Below are positions 1 through 5,578 of a stretch of DNA of 5,578 nt, piece after piece. The DNA is from an uncultured Paracoccaceae bacterium (lineage in GTDB: Bacteria; Pseudomonadota; Alphaproteobacteria; Rhodobacterales; Rhodobacteraceae). Positions within the stretch are counted from its first letter, which is position 1. The number at the start of each line of letters is the position of its first letter. The position numbers and the translations under genes were made by a program. Location of the stretch: positions 1 to 5,578 of the forward strand of contig CALCPC010000309.1 in the NCBI GenBank assembly GCA_937900975.1, given 5' to 3'. Below the pieces are notes generated by a model, which saw only the letters and a program-made list of their open reading frames with translations, searched no databases and had not been told where the DNA came from.

Positions 1-547
1 CCACGGCGTTGAGGAGGCCGACATCTTCCATATACACCAGCGGTTCAGACACCTGGCACAAGACGGTGCCGAGGATCGCGCCCGCCTCAAGATACAGGCT
101 CGGCTCCCGATTGATCCGGTGGGCCAGCGCGTAAAGTTCGGAGGTTCGAACCGGCGTATCGGGCAGCGACAGCCCGTCGAGCCCCTCCATCATGTCGCCG
201 AACACCGTGCCCACGGCGCAACCGCTGGTCCGCGTTTTCCGCGCCAGCTTTGCCTCGAAATCCGTCTCGTTGGCTGTCCGCACAACAACGGCGGCGACCT
301 CCTCGTCATAATCGACGCCGGTGATCGCCTCCGTCTCGGGCAGCATCCCCTGGTTGATCAGGTAGCCGACGCCGAGATAGGTCGGATAGTCGCCGATGGT
401 CATCGCTGTCACGATCTCCCGGCTGTTGAGGTAGATGGTCAAGGGCCGCTCCTCCACCACGCCGATTTCGGTCTCCGCGCCGGTTTGGTCGCGCGCCGTC
501 ACGCGACGCGTCAGACGGGGGTCCTTTGGGGTGGGACGGATCAACAT
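1..547 (-). CDS. fdhD: FdhD-like formate dehydrogenase accessory sulfurtransferase (partial, C-terminus beyond window)
   Basis: This is the first 182 residues of an FdhD-type protein, read from ATG at 547 down to the window edge. FdhD takes sulfur from the cysteine desulfurase IscS and passes it to the bis-MGD molybdenum cofactor, which activates cytoplasmic formate dehydrogenase. Visible family features are RPLTIYLN and EIVTAMTIGDYPTYLGVGYL (about 34-63), the active-site loop with Cys110 in TSGCAVG, LYALAHRI (138-145), and the GAI-GTVLC / YMEDVG block (156-177). The second Cys of the CxxC found in E. coli FdhD is Gly113 here. Positions where the family normally has His (GAIHG) and Arg-His (EDVGRHNA) read Leu159, Leu178 and Leu179, so activity is uncertain. 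No good Shine-Dalgarno precedes the ATG, but no other in-frame start is seen in the roughly 80 bases upstream that were read. Family assignment is confident; functional status is not. Confidence 0.85.
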   Translation of the reverse strand, partial: MLIRPTPKDPRLTRRVTARDQTGAETEIGVVEERPLTIYLNSREIVTAMTIGDYPTYLGVGYLINQGMLPETEAITGVDYDEEVAAVVVRTANETDFEAKLARKTRTSGCAVGTVFGDMMEGLDGLSLPDTPVRTSELYALAHRINREPSLYLEAGAILGTVLCQVSEPLVYMEDVGLLNAV

Positions 548-772
548 GCACGGACTATCGCGCCAGTGGCCCGGCGAGGCGAGCCAAAAGTGCGCGCGGT
601 GGGCGACTTCTGAAGGCGCAATCGGCCAGATCAGCCTAGGGCGGCTGATCGGCCGCGCCAGTGCGGGCACAGCGGGGTGGGATCGCAGCCCAGCACACAT
701 TGAGCGCGCCCTTCTGGGCATGGATCGAAAAATGTCCTGGCTGCGCCCGCCCGGGCTTGTTAGGGCCAGGGG
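548..772. promoter_or_regulatory. Divergent intergenic region between fdhD-like gene and azlC
   Basis: These 225 bases separate two divergently transcribed genes and should hold promoters for both. No convincing sigma70 -35/-10 pair was found on either strand. A TTGAGC at 700-705 has only a poor -10 partner. The notable content is the hairpin at 623-655 and GC-rich short palindromes near 748-756. An AGGG at 762-765 lies 7 bases before the azlC ATG and is a plausible ribosome binding site. Confidence 0.45.
623..655. repeat. Imperfect inverted repeat / hairpin in divergent promoter region
   Basis: GATCAGCC (629-636) and GGCTGATC (643-650) are perfect 8-base complements around a 6-base loop. 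The stem extends by a further 5 pairs, CGGCC (623-627) with GGCCG (651-655), across one bulged A at 628. No T run follows on either strand, so it is not a canonical intrinsic terminator. It could be an operator for a dimeric regulator of azlC or the fdhD-like gene, or a structured leader. The sequence shows only the symmetry; the role is inferred. Confidence 0.6.
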
Positions 773-1474
773 ATGCAGGCACTGCGATCCGCCTACGGAC
801 AGGGTTTTGTTACCGGTGTCCCCTTTGTTATTGTCGTGGCACCCTTTGCGCTGTTGTTCGGCGTTGCGGCGACCGAGGCGGGGCTTGCGGTATCGGAAAC
901 CATGGCGATGAGCGTTCTGGTCATCGCCGGCGCCTCCCAATTCACGGCGCTGCAGCTTATGCAGGACGGCGCGCCGGTCCTGGTGGTTTTGGGCGCCAGC
1001 CTTGCCGTCAATCTGCGGATGGCGATGTATTCGGCGGCCTTGGTGCCCCATCTTGGGGCAGTTCCATTCTGGCAGCGGGCGTTTGCCGCCTATCTGTTGG
1101 TGGATCAAAGCTATCTCGTCTCCATCCGCCGGTTCGAGGCAGAGCCTGAGATGACCACGGCTGCGAAACTTCGGTATTTCCTGGGGGCCGTCTCGCCGCT
1201 GATCCCGGTCTGGTATGCCTGCACATGGGCCGGCGCCGTCGCGGGCGCGGCGATCCCGCCCGGCACGGCGCGGGACTTTGCGGTGCCGATCACCTTTTTG
1301 GCGCTGATCGCGCCAGCGCTGCGCGCGTTGCCGCATCTTGGCGCCGCCGCGGTCAGTGCCTTGCTGGCGCTGGTTTTCGCGGGGCTCCCCGCGGGGCTTG
1401 GGCTTATGCTTGCAGCGCTTGCCGCCATCGCGACCGGTGCGCTGCTTGAGACTTGGTTGGAGCGTCGGACGTGA
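773..1474 (+). CDS. azlC: AzlC family branched-chain amino acid exporter, large subunit
   Basis: This 233-residue, very hydrophobic protein belongs to the AzlC/YgaZ family, inner-membrane large subunits that export branched-chain amino acids and their analogues together with a small AzlD/YgaH partner. Recognisable segments are PFALLFGVAA (24-33), the signature GASQFTAL (53-60), LRMAMYSAAL (81-90), DQSY (111-114) and FAVPITFLALIAP (169-181). Alternating hydrophobic stretches suggest about six to seven membrane segments, and the length is normal for the family. The start is ATG 773, preceded by AGGG (762-765) at 7 bases. Its TGA overlaps the GTG start of azlD in a GTGA, so the two subunits are likely made by coupled translation. 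No Lrp/AzlB-type regulator gene is visible. The exact substrate cannot be read from the sequence. Confidence 0.93.
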   Translation: MQALRSAYGQGFVTGVPFVIVVAPFALLFGVAATEAGLAVSETMAMSVLVIAGASQFTALQLMQDGAPVLVVLGASLAVNLRMAMYSAALVPHLGAVPFWQRAFAAYLLVDQSYLVSIRRFEAEPEMTTAAKLRYFLGAVSPLIPVWYACTWAGAVAGAAIPPGTARDFAVPITFLALIAPALRALPHLGAAAVSALLALVFAGLPAGLGLMLAALAAIATGALLETWLERRT

Positions 1475-1794
1475 TCACTGGCCCCGCGCTTTGGACGCTG
1501 ATCGTGCTGCTTGGGATCGGGACATACCTGATCCGACTGTCGTTTCTTGGCTTGATCGGCGACCGACCGATGCCGCCTTGGGTGTTGCGCTGTCTGCGTT
1601 TTGTGCCCGTCGCGGGGATCCCAGCCATCGCGGCACCGCTTGTCGTTTGGCCCGACGCGACTGGTGGGGCGGTCGATCCCGCGCGGCTGATCGCGGCGGG
1701 CGTCGTCGTCTGGATCGGTCTTCGCACGCAATCGACGCTTGGCGCCATCGCCGGCGGCGCCGTCGCGCTTTATCTCGGTCTCGCCATTTTTTGA
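1471..1794 (+). CDS. azlD: AzlD family branched-chain amino acid exporter, small subunit
   Basis: This is a 107-residue, multi-spanning hydrophobic protein of the AzlD/YgaH family, the small partner of AzlC in branched-chain amino acid export. The typical N-terminal [11 protein letters not shown] and the central [17 protein letters not shown] segments are present. Three to four membrane segments are expected, and the length fits the family. I chose GTG 1471 because it forms a GTGA overlap with the azlC stop and has GGAG (1458-1461) 9 bases upstream. A TTG at 1453 would add six residues but has poorer support. The last 25 bases overlap, tail to tail, the 3' end of the yaiI-like gene on the other strand, so no separate terminator fits between the two. 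Confidence 0.92.
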   Translation: MITGPALWTLIVLLGIGTYLIRLSFLGLIGDRPMPPWVLRCLRFVPVAGIPAIAAPLVVWPDATGGAVDPARLIAAGVVVWIGLRTQSTLGAIAGGAVALYLGLAIF

Positions 1795-2231
1795 GCGGCG
1801 GACAGCGCGCGGTCCAACCCATTGAGAAAGCGTGCGCGGTCGGCCTTCGAAAACGCCCGTCCGCCCCCCTGGCGGAACGGGTCGGCGGCGCGCAGATCCG
1901 CCATCAGATCGCGCGTCGCCAGCTTGTTGCCGATATTGGCGGCATCAAACGGGGTGCCGTCATGGCCGATTACGGCGGCCCCGGCCTTCAGGCACGCATC
2001 GGCGAGCGGCAGATCGGCGGTCACGCAGACATCGCCGGGCCCGGCCTCGGCCGCGATCCATTTGTCGGCCTCATCCGGCCCCTCTGCCACCACAACGACA
2101 TGCACCCGGGGATCGGGATCGGGGCGCAGGCCGCCGTTGCACACCAGAAAAACCTCCTGCCCATGCCGGGTGGCGACGCGGATCGCCTCCGCCGTCACTG
2201 GGCAGGCATCGGCATCGACATAAACGCTCAC
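1770..2231 (-). CDS. yaiI: YaiI/YqxD family protein (UPF0178, DUF188), PIN-like fold
   Basis: This 153-residue protein matches the widespread UPF0178 family, known as YaiI in E. coli and YqxD in Bacillus. Its cellular role is not established. Family landmarks are VDADACPV (5-12, with Asp6 and Asp8), DEADKWI (53-59), TADLPLAD (71-78) and the C-terminal [13 protein letters not shown] (124-136). The clustered acidic residues suit a metal-dependent PIN-like nuclease fold, to which I believe the family is assigned, but nuclease activity is inference. Length is normal. The start is GTG 2231, overlapping the upstream S-formylglutathione hydrolase stop as GTGA; no strong ribosome site precedes it, so translation probably depends on coupling. 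It is the last gene of the five-gene cluster and its end lies inside azlD on the opposite strand. Confidence 0.92.
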   Translation of the reverse strand: MSVYVDADACPVTAEAIRVATRHGQEVFLVCNGGLRPDPDPRVHVVVVAEGPDEADKWIAAEAGPGDVCVTADLPLADACLKAGAAVIGHDGTPFDAANIGNKLATRDLMADLRAADPFRQGGGRAFSKADRARFLNGLDRALSAAQKMARPR

Positions 2232-3067
2232 CCCGCCAAGGCCTCTGCGTGGAAGGCGATGTGATCGGCCATGAAGGTCGCGATAAAGAAGTAACTGTGG
2301 TCATAGCCCGGCTGCATCCGAAACTGCCCGGGCTGGCGGCGGGCGGCCATTGCGCCGGCCAGCGCCTCGGGTTTGAGGAGATCAAGGAATTGGTCGTCGC
2401 TGCCTTGATCGATCAAAACCGGGCCGGGAAATCCGCGCTCGGCCATCAGAAGGCTTGCGTCATGCGCAGCCCAGCCTGTCTCATCCGCGCCAAGATAGGC
2501 CGCGAATTGTTTCCGCCCCCAATCCGACGCCGTCGGATTGGCGATCGGGCTGAAGGCCGAGGCGCTGGCGAACCGTCCAGGATCCTTCATCGCCAGCGTC
2601 AGAGCGCCGTGCCCACCCATGGAATGGCCCGTGATCGCCTGCCGCCCGGCATCCAGCGGGAAATGCGCGAAAACATGCGCGCTGAGATCCGCCGCGACAT
2701 AGCGCTCCATCTGGAAATGCGGCGCCCAAGGGTCCTCGGTCGCGTCGATGTAGAACCCGGCACCCTGACCCAGGTCATAGGCCGGATCGTCGGCCACCCC
2801 CTCCCCCCGGGGTGAGGTGTCGGGGAAGATCAGCGCAAGCCCATGCGCCGCGGCGGCGGCCTGCGCCCCGGATTTCACCATTGCGTTCTCATGCGTGCAG
2901 GTCAGGCCGGAGAGATACCACAGCACCGGCACCGGGCCCGCCTGCGCCGCGGGGGGCAGATAAAGCCCATAGGTCATCGCCGTCCCCGTTGCCTCTGACG
3001 CATGGGTATAGACGCCCTGCACCCCGCCGAAACACTTGTTTTCACTGACTTTCTGAAAACCCGTCAC
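2228..3067 (-). CDS. fghA: S-formylglutathione hydrolase (EC 3.1.2.12)
   Basis: This 279-residue alpha/beta hydrolase of the esterase D family hydrolyses S-formylglutathione to formate and glutathione, the last step of glutathione-dependent formaldehyde detoxification in the cytoplasm. Diagnostic segments are [10 protein letters not shown] (52-61, including the conserved Cys57), [10 protein letters not shown] (82-91), GAGFYIDAT (102-110), the nucleophile elbow [10 protein letters not shown] (Ser149), DQGSDDQFL (220-228, catalytic Asp at 224 or 225) and GYDHSYFF (catalytic His257). Length is typical. The start is GTG 3067, preceded at 6 bases by a strong GGGGGAG (3080-3074). It begins 14 bases after the AEC transporter stop and overlaps the next gene by GTGA. 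The usual partner, a class III alcohol dehydrogenase (AdhC/FrmA), is not in the window. Function is well supported; the symbol could equally be frmB or yeiG by naming habit. Confidence 0.96.
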   Translation of the reverse strand: MTGFQKVSENKCFGGVQGVYTHASEATGTAMTYGLYLPPAAQAGPVPVLWYLSGLTCTHENAMVKSGAQAAAAAHGLALIFPDTSPRGEGVADDPAYDLGQGAGFYIDATEDPWAPHFQMERYVAADLSAHVFAHFPLDAGRQAITGHSMGGHGALTLAMKDPGRFASASAFSPIANPTASDWGRKQFAAYLGADETGWAAHDASLLMAERGFPGPVLIDQGSDDQFLDLLKPEALAGAMAARRQPGQFRMQPGYDHSYFFIATFMADHIAFHAEALAG

Positions 3068-3073
3068 CTTGCA

Positions 3074-3080
3074 CTCCCCC
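3074..3080 (-). promoter_or_regulatory. Strong ribosome binding site for fghA
   Basis: GGGGGAG on the minus strand lies 6 bases before the GTG at 3067, within the 14-base gap after the transporter stop. It fixes the GTG as the start and would let fghA be translated well even though the gene just upstream carries a frameshift. Confidence 0.7.
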
Positions 3081-3081
3081 T

Positions 3082-4001
3082 TTAGGTCACCATGCTGATC
3101 ACAACCGTCAGCGTTGCGACAGATAAGATCGTCGACACCAGAATGGCCGACGAGGCGCGCGCTGGGGCGACGCCGTATTGCTGTGCGATGATAAAGATGT
3201 TGCCCGCGACCGGCATCGCAGAGGTTGCAATCATCACCCCGGCCTTAAAGGTCGAAATCTCAAAGACATGCAGCGCGGCGAAGGCGACGGCCAGGGGATG
3301 CAGCACAAGCTTGGCAAAAGACAGCCACAGCGCCACCGACAGACGCTCTGCGCTTTTGTCGGCAAGCGACGCACCAATGGCAAACAACGCGCAAGGCGTA
3401 GCGGCCGCGCCGAGGATCAAAAGAAACTCCGCCGCCGGGTCGGGGATGGGCAGGCCCAACGCCCCCCAGCCAAGGCCCAGCGACATCGACATGACCATCG
3501 GGTTTTTCAAAAGCCCGCCGAGAACGGTTGCCAGCAGCGCCCGCTCCCCCGGCCGCGGGCCAGCAGGATAATGGTCACGATGATGGAGCCAAAAACGATC
3601 AGATCGACCGAAAGCATGATGATGATCGGCCCGGCGGCGGCCTCTCCGATCAGAATGATCAGCATTGGCAGGCCAAGAAACCCGGTGTTGCCGATCACGC
3701 CGCACTGCGCCTCGATCGCCGCCTCGGCAAAGCCGGTGCGACGCAGCAGCGCCACCAGCGTGACCAGAAGATAAACCGCCGCCGTCGCCGCCAAATAGGC
3801 CAGGATCAACGGCGGATCCCAGATCTCCGAAAACGAGAGCGACGAGGCAAAGCGAAACAGCATCGCAGAAAGCGCGAAGTAAAAGACGAACTTGGTGATA
3901 TAGGCGATGCCCTCGGCGGTGAACATCCGCCCGCGGGCGGCGCCATAGCCAAGGGCGATCAGCAGAAAAAACGGGACCGTCTTTAGAAAGATCGCCAGCA
4001 T
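3082..4001 (-). pseudogene. AEC (auxin efflux carrier) family transporter, frameshifted at a G5 run
   Basis: The protein resembles AEC-family secondary transporters, inner-membrane permeases whose bacterial members move malate, malonate or other small organic acids. The 5' part (4001 down to about 3550) encodes LKTVPFFLLIALGYGAARG, IEAQCGVIGNTGFLGLP (the family NTGFLGLP motif) and membrane segments ending in SIIVTIILLARGRG. The rest of the family-like sequence, ERALLATVLGGLLKNP through to IFIIAQQYGVAPARASSAILVST and the TAA at 3082-3084, is in the -1 frame. Adding one G to the G5 run (complement of 3546-3550) restores a continuous reading frame of about 306 residues, normal for the family with about ten membrane segments. 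As given, translation ends at 3507 after 164 residues. This may be a true mutation or a sequencing error. The start ATG overlaps the GNAT stop by one base (TGATG). Substrate unknown. Confidence 0.87.
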
Positions 4002-4483
4002 CAGACCAGCGACCGGTACAAGATCAGCGCGTCGACATACCCCGCCTTTGGGTGCAGGAACGCACCGGGAAGGCGGCCCACCGTCTCAAACCCCGCGCGG
4101 GTCCAGATGTCGAGCGCCCGGGTGTTGGTGGCGACCACGAAGTTGAACTGCATGGCCCGGAACCCCATCGTGACAGCGGTGGCAAGGGCATGATCCAACT
4201 TCGCCCGCGCCACGCCGCGCCCGGTGGCCCCTGACGCCGTGGCAAACCCCGCATTCGCGACATGCGCGCCGCCGCCGCCCTGGTTGGGCCCGATATAATA
4301 GGTGCCAAGCGGCTCGGCCGCTTCGATGACGAAGGCCCGGTGGCTGCCGCCGGTCCAAAGTTCCAGCGCCTCGGCCCGGCCAATCTTTGGATCGATGGCA
4401 TAGGTTTCGCCGGCCGCGAAAATCGGCGCCAGGATCGCCCACAGGGCGTCGCCATCGCCGGGACCGGCCGCCCGCACGCGCAT
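4001..4483 (-). CDS. GNAT family N-acetyltransferase
   Basis: This 160-residue protein has the single-domain layout of GNAT acetyltransferases, which transfer an acetyl group from acetyl-CoA to an amine. An N-terminal RVRAAGPGDGDALWAI start is followed by strand segments FVIEAAEPLGTYYIGP. Next comes the acetyl-CoA pyrophosphate-binding motif A in the region ATGRGVARAKLDHAL (86-100). The C-terminal motif-B-like NTRALDIWTRAGFETVGRLP (120-139) is the usual Asn...Trp/Tyr...Gly-Phe signature. The substrate cannot be told; relatives include amino acid or antibiotic acetyltransferases and many uncharacterised ones. ATG 4483 shares its A with the TGA of the NYN gene (TGATG), and its own stop overlaps the transporter ATG in the same way, so it is translationally coupled on both sides. 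Confidence 0.9.
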   Translation of the reverse strand: MRVRAAGPGDGDALWAILAPIFAAGETYAIDPKIGRAEALELWTGGSHRAFVIEAAEPLGTYYIGPNQGGGGAHVANAGFATASGATGRGVARAKLDHALATAVTMGFRAMQFNFVVATNTRALDIWTRAGFETVGRLPGAFLHPKAGYVDALILYRSLV

Positions 4484-5181
4484 CAGCCCTTGGCCTTCAT
4501 CCGCACTTTCAGCGCGCGGTCGCGGCCCGAAACCTCAAACCGTCGGGCGGCGCGGACAAGCTCTGACAGTTTTTTGAAACCGTAGCTGCGCGGATCGAAA
4601 TCGGGGTAGCGCTTGGAAAGCTGCGTGCCGATTTGGCCCAGTTCTGCCCACCCCTCCTCATCCTCGACATCGCCAAGCGCATTGGCCACCAGCGTCGCAC
4701 CCCGGTCGAGCGGGGCACGCTCGGGCTGTGCGGGCTCGGCCAGGCCGGCGAGGTTTTCGACATAAATGAACCGCTTGCAGGCCATGCGAAACGCCTCCGG
4801 CGTTTTTTGCTGGCCGATGCCGTAGACGTCGCAGCCCTGCTCTCGGATCCGCTGGGCAAGCCGGGTAAAGTCGCTGTCCGAGGAGACGAGGACAAACCCG
4901 TGAAAGCGCGACGAATGCAAAAGATCCATGGCATCGATGACCAGCGCGATATCGGACGCGTTTTTGCCGACGGTGTTGGCCGGCTGGTGATGCGCGATCA
5001 GCCCCAAACTGGCCTGACGCTCTGACCAGCCTTTCATCTGATTGGACGAAAAATCCCCGTAAACGCGGCGCACGGACGCTTCCCCAAGGCTCGCGATTTC
5101 CTCAAAGATCGCCGCCGCCCAATTGGGCGAAGAGTTGTCGCCGTCGATCAGGACAGCCAAAAGCGGCATATCGGCGGCCAT
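4483..5181 (-). CDS. NYN domain protein with C-terminal OST-HTH/LOTUS domain
   Basis: This 232-residue protein has two domains. Residues about 6-145 form a NYN/LabA-like (DUF88) PIN-fold domain, with acidic motifs LIDGDN (Asp13, Asp15), KNASDIALVIDAMDLL (73-88, Asp77) and VSSDSDFTRLAQRIREQG (99-116, Asp102, Asp104). These match the metal-binding carboxylates expected of a ribonuclease of this class. Residues about 160-218 look like an OST-HTH/LOTUS domain, a winged-helix type linked to RNA binding (WAELGQIGTQLSKRYPDFDP, then the YGFKKLSELVRAA helix). RNA cleavage or processing is inferred from the domains; no specific target is evident. The start is ATG 5181, with an AAAGGGGGG (5194-5186) just upstream. 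It is the first gene of the five-gene minus-strand cluster, so its promoter probably serves all of them. Confidence 0.92.
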   Translation of the reverse strand: MAADMPLLAVLIDGDNSSPNWAAAIFEEIASLGEASVRRVYGDFSSNQMKGWSERQASLGLIAHHQPANTVGKNASDIALVIDAMDLLHSSRFHGFVLVSSDSDFTRLAQRIREQGCDVYGIGQQKTPEAFRMACKRFIYVENLAGLAEPAQPERAPLDRGATLVANALGDVEDEEGWAELGQIGTQLSKRYPDFDPRSYGFKKLSELVRAARRFEVSGRDRALKVRMKAKG

Positions 5182-5185
5182 GCGG

Positions 5186-5194
5186 CCCCCCTTT
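5186..5194 (-). promoter_or_regulatory. Ribosome binding site of the NYN/LOTUS gene
   Basis: AAAGGGGGG on the minus strand ends 4 bases before ATG 5181. It supports that start over the in-frame ATG four codons later, giving MAADMPLL rather than MPLL. Confidence 0.6.
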
Positions 5195-5272
5195 CTGTGG
5201 GTTTTACCGTCTGCCTATAGCGTTTCGGCGGGACAGTGAATTGCTTATTCGCAGCACGGCTCGGCGATTGAA

Positions 5273-5283
5273 TTGACCGTCAA
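5273..5283. repeat. TTGAC-N-GTCAA palindrome, possible operator
   Basis: TTGACCGTCAA has perfect dyad symmetry, with 5-base arms around a central C, and sits about 92 bases from the NYN start and 170 bases from the rightward start. Each half reads TTGAC, like a -35 element, on its own strand, but neither has a recognisable -10 at 16-18 bases. A dimeric repressor or activator site is plausible; the binding protein is unknown. Confidence 0.4.
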
Positions 5284-5440
5284 ATCAGGTCCCGCCGCCA
5301 GTCGTTTCGGGATCTGCGCGGCACCGCCGCCGGCTTTTCGCAATCCGGATCACGATTTCTTTCAAATTCATGCGACGGAGCATCCTTTGCCGCGCGTTCT
5401 AGTCGCATCACCCCAGGCGAATGGCGCCAAAAAGACACCG

Positions 5441-5446
5441 AAGGAG
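5441..5446 (+). promoter_or_regulatory. Consensus ribosome binding site
   Basis: AAGGAG lies 6 bases before ATG 5453. It is the best Shine-Dalgarno match in the window and fixes the start of the rightward gene. Confidence 0.8.
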
Positions 5447-5452
5447 ACCGAG

Positions 5453-5578
5453 ATGACCCTGAAACACCGCACATGGCTTTTAGCCGGGATTGCTGTGGCC
5501 GGCGTGGCCACTGTCGTTATTGCTGAAACCTCCGGCCCCGATCGGGGTGAGCGGATCGAGGCCCGGATGGGTGAGCGT
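5453..5578 (+). CDS. Exported or membrane-anchored protein, N-terminus only (partial)
   Basis: An open frame starts at ATG 5453 behind a consensus AAGGAG and stays open to the window edge (42 codons). The N-terminus has the layout of a signal peptide: a basic start MTLKHR, a hydrophobic core of about 16 residues (WLLAGIAVAGVATVVIA), then ETSGPDRGERIEARMGER, which is charged and hydrophilic. A cleavage site after VIA is possible; otherwise it is an N-terminal anchor. The mature part is too short to assign. Short periplasmic EF-hand proteins of related bacteria begin in a similar way, but no calcium-binding loop is visible here, so that remains a guess. Confidence 0.75.
   Translation, partial: MTLKHRTWLLAGIAVAGVATVVIAETSGPDRGERIEARMGER

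Larger units (their letters stand above)
5182..5452. promoter_or_regulatory. Divergent intergenic region with inverted repeats
   Basis: These 271 bases lie between the operon's first gene and the rightward gene, so they must carry promoters for both. It is less GC-rich in its centre than the genes around it. A TATAGG (minus strand, 5219-5214) could be a -10 for the operon, but no good -35 lies at the right distance. On the plus strand no standard promoter stands out. It contains the 11-base palindrome at 5273-5283, a 9-base inverted repeat CGGCGGGAC (5226-5234) / GTCCCGCCG (5289-5297) and a 7-base inverted repeat ATGCGAC (5370-5376) / GTCGCAT (5402-5408). I see no gene in it. Confidence 0.45.

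Noticed and set aside
119..613. 164-codon open frame on the plus strand opposite the fdhD-like gene
   Set aside because: It is antisense to a gene with clear family motifs; its product is rich in Arg, His and Gly and has no recognisable domain.
623..655. Hairpin as an intrinsic terminator
   Set aside because: No T run follows on either strand, and no gene ends here; both neighbours start outward from this region.
700..728. Possible sigma70 promoter TTGAGC for azlC
   Set aside because: The hexamer at the right spacing (GATCGA) matches the -10 consensus poorly.
1338..2264. 308-codon plus-strand open frame over azlC, azlD and yaiI
   Set aside because: It overlaps real genes on both strands, has arginine-rich low-quality sequence and matches no family.
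1832..2815. 327-codon plus-strand open frame across yaiI and fghA
   Set aside because: It is a shadow frame of high-GC coding DNA, very Arg/Pro-rich, opposite two well-recognised genes.
3540..3556. Programmed -1 ribosomal frameshift in the AEC gene
   Set aside because: The site lacks a proper slippery heptamer and no obvious downstream stimulatory structure was seen; a simple indel explains it better.
5280..5474. 64-codon minus-strand open frame in the right intergenic region
   Set aside because: It covers the ribosome site and start of the rightward gene, lacks a good ribosome site and shows no recognisable motif.

Overview
The window is GC-rich (high G/C at third codon positions, frequent GTG starts, tightly overlapping genes) and looks like a chromosomal segment of an alphaproteobacterium. 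The Rhodobacteraceae/Roseobacter group is my best guess, based on the style of the FdhD, AzlCD and S-formylglutathione hydrolase proteins. This is recognition from memory, not a database result. I see no RNA genes, insertion sequences, CRISPR arrays or phage genes.

Layout from left to right. (1) Positions 1-547, minus strand: the N-terminal part of an FdhD-like sulfurtransferase that supports formate dehydrogenase; it runs off the left edge. (2) 548-772: a divergent intergenic region with a strong imperfect hairpin. (3) 773-1794, plus strand: azlC and azlD, the two subunits of a branched-chain amino acid exporter, overlapping by a GTGA. (4) 1770-5181, minus strand: a compact five-gene cluster. 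In transcription order it holds a NYN-domain/OST-HTH (LOTUS) protein, a GNAT acetyltransferase, an AEC-family transporter with a frameshift, S-formylglutathione hydrolase, and a YaiI/YqxD (UPF0178) protein. Junctions are TGATG, TGATG, a 14-base gap and GTGA, so the five are very probably one operon with translational coupling. Its last gene overlaps the 3' end of azlD tail to tail by 25 bp. (5) 5182-5452: a divergent intergenic region with several inverted repeats. (6) 5453-5578, plus strand: the start of a gene for an exported or membrane-anchored protein, cut by the right edge.

Functionally, S-formylglutathione hydrolase completes glutathione-dependent formaldehyde oxidation to formate, and FdhD supports formate dehydrogenase. 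The window therefore touches two successive steps of C1 oxidation, although the two genes are in different transcription units. The operon begins and ends with proteins assigned to PIN-like nuclease folds (NYN and YaiI/YqxD), with metabolic and transport genes between them. The most notable sequence anomalies are a one-base frameshift in a G5 run of the AEC transporter, and Leu replacements at normally conserved His/Arg positions in the FdhD-like protein. I found no convincing new defence or mobile system.
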